In this document: positions 36,449-46,274 of the stretch, piece by piece
How the letters are laid out: every line of letters starts with the position of its first letter
How positions within the stretch are numbered: position 1 is the stretch's first letter
Source of the DNA: Corynespora cassiicola
Taxonomy: Eukaryota > Ascomycota > Dothideomycetes > Pleosporales > Corynesporascaceae
Reading direction: 5' to 3'
Assembly: GCA_022059125.1 (NCBI GenBank)
Contig: JAEUWY010000008.1
Span: forward strand, 992,001 to 1,056,000
DNA length: 64,000 nucleotides
Translations under genes and position numbers: made by a program
Notes under the pieces: model-generated
Database searches by the model: none
Seen by the model: the letters and a program-made list of their open reading frames with translations, nothing else
What the model was told of the DNA's origin: nothing

Positions 36449-37185
36449 AGTAAAAGGTTAGCAGCTGGGGGGTGCGAAATTCCGTGTTGTTCCATGCTTT
36501 GGCGGGTCCGGGGAGTGTGGCAGCGAAGCGGGAGCGGGCAGCACCTACCTTGCAAACGGCGGATGGATGTTGTAAATATATATTCTGAAGATTGGCGTCT
36601 AGCAGGACCCTGCGTCGGTTCTCATGACAGAGACACAAAGGAGAGGCGGGCTTGTGATTGTGCGGGGCAGCAATACCGCGAAGAAGAAACGACGTCGTGG
36701 GCGGACAGCTTGGTGTGATTGGAGCAGCGAGCTACAGCGTCATAGTGCAGCTGCCTGGATCGTCTGGAAGAGGGCGAGACGCCTGGTCACGAGAGCAGGT
36801 GCTGGCTGAGGGCTGGTGAAGCTGGAGCGGACAGGATGAAAGAGGGCAGTGAGCGAGAAAGGCGGTGTTTTGCAGCGTGCGGTGTGCGGTGAATGAATCT
36901 TGGACGAGGCGGCCGGCCCTGTTTCGTCACCGCTGCACGGGCAGGCGCAGGTGCAGCCGTTCTGGCGTCCTGGCGGCCTGGGGGTGCCGCTAGCTACGGC
37001 GGGCCACTTGACCTCCCCACGACGCGTCGGCCGGCTGTGTCCCCGACGCGAACAGCTCTCCACCACCACCCACCATCCACTGCCCACCACGCCCAGTCCG
37101 CCCGCGACCACCACCGCCGCCAGCATCACCCACCCTCTCCCCGCGCAACGCGCCTGCAGCTGGCGCGCGCCGCCTATCCGCCACC
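36449..37185. promoter_or_regulatory. divergent promoter, GPC1 / SMC1
   Basis: 737 bp between the two start codons. The SMC1 side is C-rich with CACCACC-type words just before the ATG. No TATA box is obvious and the crossing ORFs lack domains. Confidence 0.5.
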
Positions 37186-40100
37186 ATGGGGAAGCTCGTG
37201 CAGCTGGAAGTCTTCAGTGAGTTTGGCTATGCGCCGCCATATTTGCGTCTCGTGCCCGTCTGACCCGCAGCCCAGATTTCAAGTCGTATCGCGGAAAGCA
37301 CACGCTCCTCTTCGGCGACTCGTACTTTACCTCCATCATCGGCCCCAATGGCTCTGGCAAGTCCAATTCCATGGACGCCATCTCCTTCGTCCTAGGTGTC
37401 AAGTCCAACCAGCTGCGGTCCACCAACCTGCGGGACCTAATCTACCGCGGACGCGTTCTCCGCACCTCCAAGATCAATGCTGACGGGACTGCGACCGAGG
37501 CGAACGGCGATGCCGACGGCGAAGCGCAGGAAAATGGCAGCACTCAGACCAGCAGCCAGCGCCACGACCCCCAGCATGCCTACGTCAAGGCCGTCTTCGA
37601 GGACGACGCAGAGCAGATCCACGAGTGGCAGCGCACCATCACCGCCTCGGGTGCTAGCGAGTACAAGCTCAACGGCCGCGTCGTGTCTTCAAAGGCATAC
37701 AATGACGCCCTCGAGGAGCACAGCATTCTTGTCAAGGCCCGCAATTTCCTCGTCTTCCAGGGTGACGTCGAGGCCGTTGCTACACGGGGCGGGAAGGACC
37801 TCACACAGCTCATCGAGCAAATCTCTGGCAGTTTGGAGTACAAGCCTGGCTACGAGGCCCTCAAGCTGGAGTCCGACGCGGCCGCCGAGAACAGCACCCA
37901 GCAGCTTGCCCAGCGCCGTCAGATCAACGCCGAACTCAGGACCTACGCCGAGCAAAAAGCAGAAGCCGATGCATATGAGCAAAAGGTGGCCGAGCGCGAT
38001 CAGGCCGTCGTCACACATGCGCTGTGGAAGCTGTTCCTTCTCCAGCAGACGATGCGAAAGGCGAGCGAGAAGATCTCGAGCCACCAGGAAGAGCTGAAGG
38101 AGTTCAAGCGCGGTGTCGAGAAATACCAGAGAAGACTGGACGAGGCGCGCCAGGCCCAGGCCAAGGTGACACGCGAAGTCAACAAGACGGACAAGAACAT
38201 CAAGGACAAGGAAAAAGAGGTTGCGGATGCTTCGAACCGTCTGGTGCCCATCGACGAAAAGATCAAGATTTCGACGGCCGATTTGGCCAAGTACGAAGAG
38301 CGCATCAATGCGCTGAAGAAGGATCGCGACACCCAGAGCCAGCTCATTGCCAAATGGCAAAACGACTTGGCCACGGTGCAAAAGGCTCAGCAAAAGTGGG
38401 AGGACGAGTTTAGAGCAGCAGCCCAGCAGCAGGGCCGCGAGCTTTCTGCCCAGGACATACAAGAGTACAACCGTCTGCGCAGCGACGTCACGAAACGAAC
38501 CCACGCGAACCAAATCGAGATTGATCGTCTGAAGCGAGAAGTCGACACCGATAGGGATCATGTGCGCAATCTCCAGGAGAAGGTAGAGGCTCTAGAAGCG
38601 GCCGTCACAAAGCTCACCGAAGACGTCTCTCAACTTACAGAGCGCCAAAAGACCCTCAAGTCCAGGAACAAAGAGCTAGAAAAGGACAGGTCTTCCAAAC
38701 AGCAGCACCTGGATAAGCTCAGGTCAGATCGTCGGCAGCTGAGTTCGCAGTACCAGGAATACAACCAGATGCTGCAAGAGACAGTTATCCAGCTGCGCGC
38801 GGCTGAAGGCGGTCGACAGGAAAGCAGAAAGCAGGCTCGCGCCCGCGAGGCTGTCGCTCAGATGAAGCGCATCTTTGGCTCTGGCGTTCGTGGCAGGTAC
38901 AGGGATGTCATCACTCCTAAGCAGAGAAAGTACCGTACTGCCGTCAACACCCTCCTGGGTTGGCACCTGGATGCCATCATCGTCGATACCGACAAGACTG
39001 CCAGGGACTGTATCCAATACCTGAAAGAGCAGAAGCTGGGCTACTTTACCTTTATTCCCCTCGACACCATTACCATCAAGGCCGTCAACCAGAATCTGAA
39101 GGGTATGCACGAGGGAATGCGTCTTGGCATTGACTGCATCGACTATGACCCGTCACTTGAGCGAGCCATGGCCTCTGCCTGTGGCAACTCCATGATATGC
39201 GACAGCCTGAAAATTGCCAGGGACCTAGTCTATGGCAAGGGCGTGGATGCCAAGGCTGTCACTCTCGACGGAAGCATCATCTCCAAGGCTGGTCTTATGA
39301 CTGGTGGTCGTCTGGGTGACGACAACGACAGGAATGACCAGCAGTTTGATGACTCGGCCATTGAAACGCTCCAGAAGAAGAGGGAAAAGTATGAATCCCA
39401 GCTCGCTTCGCTCCCCAAGTTGGACCAGAGGCATAAGGAAGAATCCGATCTGCAGGTGGAAATCATCGACTTGGACGACCAGATCCGACGCATCCAAGAC
39501 GAACTTCGAGCTCTGGACCGCAACATTCAGGACAAGAAGAAGGAACTTACTTTCCAGAAGAACCAGCTCAGGGACGTAGAGCCAAACTACCGCGACAGGT
39601 CACAGCGCTTGCAGAACCGAGAAGCGGATCTGAAGCAATACCAGGATGCCGTTGACCAAGTCGCCGACGAAGTCTTTGCCGCATTCTGCCAGCGCCTTGG
39701 CTATACTTCGATACGCGACTACGAGTCCCAGCAGGGTTCTGTTCAACAGGAGGCAGCTGAGAAGCGCTTGGAATTCACCAAACAGCGCAGTCGCCTTCAA
39801 AACATGCTGGCGCACGTTGAATCGCAGCTTTCCATCATAAACGACCGCATCAAGACTGCAGAAGAAAAATCTAAGCGAGACATCGCCCTCATCCAGGAGC
39901 TTGAGGCAGAGCGGGAAGAACTGCAAAACTCGATTGACGTTCTGAATGCCGAGCTCGAGAGCTTCAAGGAGAGTCTGGAGAAGCTCGAAGAGAAGCAAAC
40001 GGAGCGCGCCAACGTCGTAAAAGAGGCACGCCGCGCACTGGAGCAACGCAGCGAAAAGGTCAAGAGAATCATGAAGGACGTCGACGAACAGGAAGCAGAG

Positions 40101-41149
40101 ATCAAGCTGCGGGCATCCGAACGCTTTGGAATCCTGCGAAAGTGCAGAGTTGATGAAATTAAGATTCCTCTCACGGCCAATTCTGCGCCGCTCAACTCGC
40201 TTCCCATGACTTCTGGCCCCGCAGCTGCGGATCCCGACGCCATGGATGTGGACGAAGATCCTGACTCAACGCAGATCCACCAGCCCGAAGTGGACGACTA
40301 CGGTATCGAAGTTGATTTCGACGAGCTGGACGACGAACTTAAAACGGATCTTTTGGAGCAGCTTGAAAAGGAATCGCAGGATGATGAGCGTGCCCAGGCC
40401 GAAGCCACGACGGCCTTGAAGGAAGCCGAATCCAAACTTTTGGATGCCATCTCAGCTCTCGACAGCGAGATCAGCAAGTCGACGCCCAATATGCGCGCAG
40501 GCGACCGCCTCAAAACTACCGAGGCTAAGCTCCGCGACATTGAGCAAGAGTGGACAGACGCGCGCAAGCGAGCCCAAGAGGCAAAGCGCAAGTTCGAAGA
40601 TGTCAAACAGAAGCGCTTGGACCTCTTCCAAAAGGCCTTCAACCACATCTCAGATAACATTGGTGGCACCTACAAGGATCTTACCAAGTCGACCGCTTTC
40701 CCTCTGGGCGGCCAAGCCTACCTCGACATGGAGGACAGCACCGAGCCCTACCTCGCTGGCCTCAAGTACCATGCCATGCCTCCGCTGAAGCGTTTCAGAG
40801 ACATGGAGCACCTGTCTGGTGGTGAGAAGACTATTGCGGCCCTTGCACTACTCTTTGCCATCCACTCGTACCAGCCGTCTCCCTTCTTCGTGCTCGACGA
40901 GGTTGACGCTGCGCTCGACAATGTGAACGTGGGTCGTGTCGCCAAGTATGTCCGCGAGCACGCGAGTCCGGGCATGCAATTTATTGTTATTTCGCTCAAG
41001 GCGGCCTTCTTCCAAGAGAGTGAAAGTTTGGTGGGTGTGATGCGCGACCAGTCCAAGATGAGCTCGCGGGTCGTGAGTTTGGATGTAAGTTTTATGATTG
41101 CTATGACAGGGACTTTGCTAACATGTCGCAGTTGCGCAAGTATCAGTAG
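37186..41149 (+). CDS. SMC1: cohesin subunit SMC1 (Psm1)
   Basis: Three exons, 37186-37216, 37276-41084 and 41132-41149, encode 1285 aa. Splicing gives MGKLVQLEVFNFKSYRGKH at the N-terminus and ...VSLDLRKYQ at the C-terminus, both family-typical. Walker A GPNGSGKS is at 33-40, the hinge at about 541-690 (FGSGVRGRYRDVI onward), and the ABC signature LSGGEKT at about 1190 with Walker B FFVLDEVDAALDN at about 1213. Long coiled coils separate hinge and head. SMC1 pairs with SMC3 and Scc1 to form the cohesin ring holding sister chromatids and shaping loops. The acidic insert near residue 1010 (MDVDEDPDS) is probably a loop in the returning coiled coil. The acceptor at 37275 was chosen over one 4 nt upstream because only it restores NFKSY. 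Confidence 0.95.
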
Positions 41150-42706
41150 ATCCAACAGCCGATGTGAATGGGATGAAAATATGCTCCTCGGCCGAGGGGA
41201 GAATGATGGGTTCCTGGGTCTTTTCTGTACGCCTAGTGTATGGATCAACAAGTTCAATTCGATTCAATATTGCTGTGTTCGGTTTTGTGTCTCGCTGCAG
41301 ATATCTGGTTGGGGCAGGTACATATGCTAATGTCAGCTCTTTTGGTCATTCGGGTTCCGCACTTCTCGACATGTCGATGCTTTGATACCAATACGTATGC
41401 CCTCGCCATCCCCTTGACAGAAAACGAAACAATCGAGATACCTCATTTCCGCCCTTGTACTCAAGCTCGAACCTCATCTAACGCCACCTTTCTTTCCAAT
41501 ACCTTACCAACCCTCCCATAATGCCATCTCCAGAAATAATCCAGACCCCGAACACAACGCATCCACGCATCCACGCACCCACGCCCCCTTACCAATACCT
41601 TTGTCACACCCCAACCCTCAGCTCCCACAAAAAAACACGGAGGCAAATGCGAAAGCCAGACCCACAGCTGTAATCCACGCATCCCGATCGATTACTTGCA
41701 TCTGTCGGCGCGTCCTTGCGCATCCCGCGCAGACAGAGCTCTATCTCCCCCTCCAAGTATTTTTCCCCATCCGCCTAACCCATTGGATCGGCCCGACTCC
41801 GAGGCCGGAGCCGGTTTGCGTACCTGATCGGAGATGGATCTGAGGAGGACTGGGGTGGGGTGGGGCTGGGGGTTTACTCAGCGGGGGTAAGCAATTAGGG
41901 GGTTGTACACGGACAGCATCGCTTATTGGTTTTCTCTTCTTCTGGGGAGTAAGTGGGCATAGCTCCGGCGTGACGGTGGTGCTCGGAATAGCATCCGTTT
42001 TCTTTTTCCCGTCCCCTTGCTGTAGGGTTTCGGGGAGGCGTGAGGCGTGAGGCACAGCACCGAGCGTACGACACTGGATAGAAAAACTAGTGCCACCGAC
42101 GAGTGTGTTTCCGTTGTTGGCCATGTCCGGTTTGCTTACTCACCGTCGCTTTGTGTTGTCTTATCGGTCTGATACACCAACATACGTCCGCCCCCTCGCC
42201 CTCGGTCCCGCACTCACATCCCTCCCTATCGCGCGGAGGATCCCAACGTAGCTCCTTCCCCGGCGCGACCCGTCTTTCCCGCCGCCTGTCAGCACGTTTC
42301 GAAATGCGCCCTGGGCTGACTGCCAGGCTAGTAGGGTGGAGCAAAGGTTCTGGAGCTAGGAGATGCGTTCGTGTGTGCGTATACGTATGCGTGGCCGCGT
42401 TGCGGGCCGGAAGGGCGGTGATTAACGGTGGCGCGAGGGTGGTGTGATATTCTTGCTCTTCGGTGTTGAATAGTGTGGGGGAGAGGTCGTGGGAAGATAA
42501 GCTCTGCGGAATGCGCTTTTGTTAGATCAGGAGTAGGTAGTGGGCGTGATAGTCTTAGGTTACCCTTAGGTTACACGTATGTTAGAAACTTCTGCAGCTT
42601 TTTCATATAAAAAAAACTGTTTCAATACACTGATTGTTTCCTCTTTTATCCTATAGAAAACTAGTTACAGGAACTAAGGCCGTTTGATCTTTCACAGAAC
42701 TGTACT
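41150..42706. other. intergenic region, no gene seen
   Basis: About 1.56 kb between SMC1 (+) and the hydrolase gene (-) stop codons. Both strands are open in places but contain no recognisable protein. The final 170 bases are AT-rich. Confidence 0.45.
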
Positions 42707-43642
42707 TTATAGTTGACCAAAGAATGAGGCAAGCTTCTCAACGGCCTGACCCACATATTCAGGCTTGTCGTAGAGTGCTATGTGTGTCGCACCGTCAATG
42801 ATGAACAATTCCTTCGGCCCCATGGATAGATCATAGGCTTCGTCACTGTATATTTTGGTATCTGCCTCGCTGCCTGCAATAAGAAGCAGGGGTTGTGTCA
42901 AAAGAGTCGGAATCAGGGGGAAGGTCGAAAAGGCAACCATCTTGTCCATGCTGGTCATCAGGAAGCGACCTTTAGAATTGAGGTGATGGCCGCGTGAAGT
43001 CCTGTAATAACCATAGCCCTCTCGAAGCATAGTGGGTGTTTGGTCATTGATGTCTTCCAACGTTTCGGGAACGAAAGGAATGTAGATGGGGGCCGCGCCA
43101 TTGGCTTCTGCTGTTCTCTGCGCCGCAGCGGCCTCTAAGGACTTGATCTGCTCGGCAGGAGGGATAGAGTTTCCAAAGAACCTTCTGGCCGCTTCGCCCA
43201 TCGGTGTCGCGCTGACACCTGCGACGGCCTTGAACCGGCGTTCGGTCTGAGCCACGGCGAGCGCATACCCGCCACCTGCACACACACCGAAGACACCCAT
43301 GCGCTCCGTATCGACAAAAGATTGGGTGGTCAGAAAATCCGCCGCACAACGGGCGTCTTCCACCCTCGTTGTTGGATCCTCCAGGAGACGTGGTTCTCCT
43401 CCGCTCGCGCCTTGATAGGAAGAGTCATAGACGAGTACCACAAAATCATGCGCAGCGAGCTTTTGTGCATAGAGGCCGATGGTCTGTTCTTTGACTCCGC
43501 CCGCGGGATGAACCCCCACAAGCGCAGGGTATTTTCGACCTTCCTTGAAGTCGTTCGGAAGATGAAGGTGGGCGGCGATCTGCACGCTTTTGTTTTGAAA
43601 GGTGGTGTCTTTGATCATGGTGCGTGACTTGTTAATCCCCAT
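42707..43642 (-). CDS. alpha/beta hydrolase with Cys nucleophile (dienelactone-hydrolase-like)
   Basis: An intronless ORF of 311 aa. The oxyanion region is GVHPAGG (43-49). The nucleophile elbow is G-V-C-A-G-G with Cys121, as in dienelactone hydrolases and the polyketide-transferase-like hydrolases of fungal clusters, rather than Ser. The acid lies in GSEAD (257-261) and the His in GATH (His287). A cap insertion spans about 150-215. Start may be Met1 or Met9. TATAAA at 43739-43734 lies about 95 bp upstream. It starts away from the SDR at 45528. The substrate is unknown; a role in secondary metabolism or carbonyl/lactone breakdown is inference. Confidence 0.78.
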   Translation of the reverse strand: MGINKSRTMIKDTTFQNKSVQIAAHLHLPNDFKEGRKYPALVGVHPAGGVKEQTIGLYAQKLAAHDFVVLVYDSSYQGASGGEPRLLEDPTTRVEDARCAADFLTTQSFVDTERMGVFGVCAGGGYALAVAQTERRFKAVAGVSATPMGEAARRFFGNSIPPAEQIKSLEAAAAQRTAEANGAAPIYIPFVPETLEDINDQTPTMLREGYGYYRTSRGHHLNSKGRFLMTSMDKMVAFSTFPLIPTLLTQPLLLIAGSEADTKIYSDEAYDLSMGPKELFIIDGATHIALYDKPEYVGQAVEKLASFFGQL

Positions 43643-43733
43643 TAAAAATCAGTAGATTAGAGTGTGTGAGGTTCGGGTGAAGATTGCAGAAGACAGGTAG
43701 TGGAGAGCGACTTTGGAAGTGAGAAACGGTGTG

Positions 43734-43739
43734 TTTATA
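43734..43739 (-). promoter_or_regulatory. TATA box of the alpha/beta hydrolase gene
   Basis: TATAAA on the minus strand, about 95 bp upstream of the start codon. Confidence 0.55.
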
Positions 43740-45324
43740 ACAAAATTTATGGCTGGCATCTCGAAAGAATAAAAGGACCGTTTGAGATCGGCTAATATGA
43801 GATTGGCACATTGTATGATAGGGGTTAATGCAGTTTGCTGACCAGCCGGCTTATTAGGGTCCCTCATACCGTACGGCTTTGAGGAGGCATACGAAGTATA
43901 ATGATCTTGTGTTCCCTGCACACATCCTGGAACACATACAAGCTACAGCTCTCGCGGATGTTTGAAATAAGCAGCCAGTGTCTGCCTACAGCAGCTCACA
44001 GTAAAGATAATAATGCTCAAAACACTAAATACTCGTGTTGTTCAGTGTCCAGCCATTCTCACTGACACCAATACGTCAAACCTCTGTGATGTGCTCGTAC
44101 CAAAACGGTTGTAATACTTCAACGAGACTGGTTATACTCGAGCCGGATCAAAAAATTCGTAGAGGTTACTGCATGTGAGAAGAAGCATAGACTTCTTTGG
44201 TTGCAATCTAGGGATTGTGAGTGGATCTCGGCGATCCTAGAAATTAAATACACAGCCTTGGCAGCCCTGCCCTTCATTCTCTAAACAAGCTTGTATGGAT
44301 TGTGGCCTAGGATGCTGTGCTCCATGTAGAATCTACCTCGTATAGGTATTCCCAATGAGGATAAACCAAGGCCTAATAACCTCTGACATTGCACAAGGCT
44401 TGTTGGTGGTTTTGCTGCTGGGTCCCGGCTTAAGTTCTGGTACGCGAGTGACGAGATTGCATTCTTGACAGGCGACCCCTGTTAATGACTGAAAACGAGC
44501 GGTGAGTGGTATTTCAGACAGAGAAACGAGAGCCCTGTATATAAGTGGTGAGTAATCGAATAAAAGGCCATGCCGTTACAGATCTTAAAGAGAAATGGTC
44601 CCAGTCATATCAGATATCTGGAAAAAGTAAAGCACATTCGCATACCCGTTCTAAAATTCAAATCAACTGTGTATCCTTCCAGTGTCGGGCCTTATATTTC
44701 GCCACTTCATGTACTCCGGAACGCTAGCTACTCGAGGTTGGCACCGAGAGTAATCATCACCAAAACGCACGCACATAACACAACGCAGATCTACAACTGG
44801 ACCGATCTGTCTTCCGATATGTCACCAAAATGTTTACTTATAATCAACTGTTTACTGCTTTCCGCGGTCGAAATTGTGCCGTTTAAAATTGGTACCCAAG
44901 CTCTTAAGAACGCCCACATTCATGTCTTACCCGCCTATTAGGAAATTTCTGTTTATTAGATTGAAGCAATAGCGAATGTCTGCAGGCCACTGAGACACTG
45001 CTTTCTACACAGAAGAAGAGACGACAAATACGCTTGCCTCCTTGTCAATTAGTCATTTCATTCTACCCTAAACAGATTTATATTGGGCATAGAGGATCCT
45101 GACCTTGCAGAGCTCAACCCATGTTGCACTCTTCGTTGTGCTGCATCTTAGAAGAGATATCCGCGCCTAGGAGACCTTACCTAGCTGTATCCTTAGACTT
45201 TCATGAAACTACAATAATCTAGCAGTTTTCCGTTCCCGTGTTGCTATGTTACCAATCCACATCCTAGCATGCGTTGATGTATGTACTCAGCATCCTTGAC
45301 GCCATGTCAATCGAGAAGATGGTG

Positions 45325-45396
45325 ACAAATGGACCCACCCGAAATTCTTCGGTCAAGAGAACAAATGGGCTCATCCGAAAATATTCGGGCAAGAGG
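45325..45396 (+). promoter_or_regulatory. two tandem 36-bp units with CCGAA-N4-TTCGG dyads
   Basis: Unit 1 (45325-45360) and unit 2 (45361-45396) both begin ACAAATGG and share CAAGAG near the end. Each centres on an inverted repeat, CCGAA-N4-TTCGG, at 45339-45352 and 45375-45388. The dyad centres are exactly 36 bp apart. The pattern equals CCG-N8-CGG, a form bound by Zn2Cys6 dimers. It lies 80-35 bp above the TATA box and 130-200 bp above the SDR start, where an upstream activating site would be. Confidence 0.6.
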
Positions 45397-45430
45397 ATAG
45401 GATAGGCTAGGTCATATAAGTATATATCGC

Positions 45431-45436
45431 TATAAA
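45431..45436 (+). promoter_or_regulatory. TATA box of the SDR gene
   Basis: TATAAA 97 bp before the ATG. Other TATATA words lie just upstream at 45421-45426. Confidence 0.55.
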
Positions 45437-45527
45437 TTAGGGCCACCTCATCTGGCTGCGGCTTTGTGACTATACAAATGCAACTCTTTCTTTTCCTCAC
45501 CATACTGAATCCTATTAATTCTGTAAA

Positions 45528-46274
45528 ATGGAATCATCGAAAGCCCTAATACTCATTACAGGCGCCAACCAAGGCATTGGATTCGCCACCGCACGGAATC
45601 TTGCAAGCTCAGGCAAATACCACGTGCTTGTTGGCGCACGCACCTCATCAAAGGCAGAGACCGCGGCCCAAAATCTGCTAGCAGATGTGGCTGATAAATC
45701 GGCACTGACCCCAATCAGCCTCGACGTGACCGATGACGCATCTATTACGGCGGCTGTCAAAATGGTATCGGACCGATTTGGCCATCTGTACATCCTAATC
45801 AACAATGCGGGGCTGGGCGAAGCACCTGGAGTGTCTCTACGTGAGCAGTACCGGCAGATATTCGAGGTCAATGTATTTGGTGTTGCAGCAGTGACGGAAG
45901 CATTCTTGCCGCTGATACGGAGGTCATCGTACCCCGACCGCCGTATTGTCAACGTATCGTCAGGCGTAGGCTTAATCACTATGGCGGGGGAAGAAGGGTA
46001 CGAGTTCAACACCAGAGCATGGTACGTGCCAGAGTACCGCAGCAGCAAAGCTGCACTCAACATGATTACCGTGGTTCAGTCGATCAAATTCGCCGATGAG
46101 AATATTGCCGTCATTGCGGCGGCCCCTGGTATGTGCCGTACCAGGTTCACGGGCGGCCAGGGCATGAAGGACGCGAGCGATGGTGCCATGGCCATCGTAC
46201 GCGCTGCAACTGAGGGGGACCCGAAGAAATTAACTGGCACATTTGTTGCTGATGAGGCTCATTTAGGCTGGTAA
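45528..46274 (+). CDS. short-chain dehydrogenase/reductase (classical SDR)
   Basis: An intronless ORF of 248 aa. Cofactor loop TGANQGIG is at 11-18, NNAG at 92-95, catalytic Ser in VNVSSGVG (144-145) and Y170-RSS-K174. The Arg at 38 after LVGA suggests NADP(H) preference. The PG motif AAPGMCRTRF follows the last core strand. Relatives are carbonyl reductases, often linked to secondary metabolism or detoxification. Its promoter holds the duplicated dyad, so it is probably controlled by a Zn2Cys6 factor, though none is encoded in the window. The substrate is unknown. Confidence 0.85.
   Translation: MESSKALILITGANQGIGFATARNLASSGKYHVLVGARTSSKAETAAQNLLADVADKSALTPISLDVTDDASITAAVKMVSDRFGHLYILINNAGLGEAPGVSLREQYRQIFEVNVFGVAAVTEAFLPLIRRSSYPDRRIVNVSSGVGLITMAGEEGYEFNTRAWYVPEYRSSKAALNMITVVQSIKFADENIAVIAAAPGMCRTRFTGGQGMKDASDGAMAIVRAATEGDPKKLTGTFVADEAHLGW

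Larger units (their letters stand above)
43643..45527. promoter_or_regulatory. divergent intergenic region, hydrolase / SDR (1.9 kb)
   Basis: AT-rich. It holds the hydrolase TATA box, a CCG-N8-CGG element at 43778-43791, the duplicated dyad at 45325-45396 and the SDR TATA box at 45431-45436. ORFs between 44545 and 44941 overlap in two frames and have no domain, so no gene is called. Confidence 0.5.

Noticed and set aside
44545..44941. Two overlapping ORFs between the hydrolase and the SDR
   Set aside because: Different frames, no domain, no upstream TATA at a fitting distance and no splice logic.
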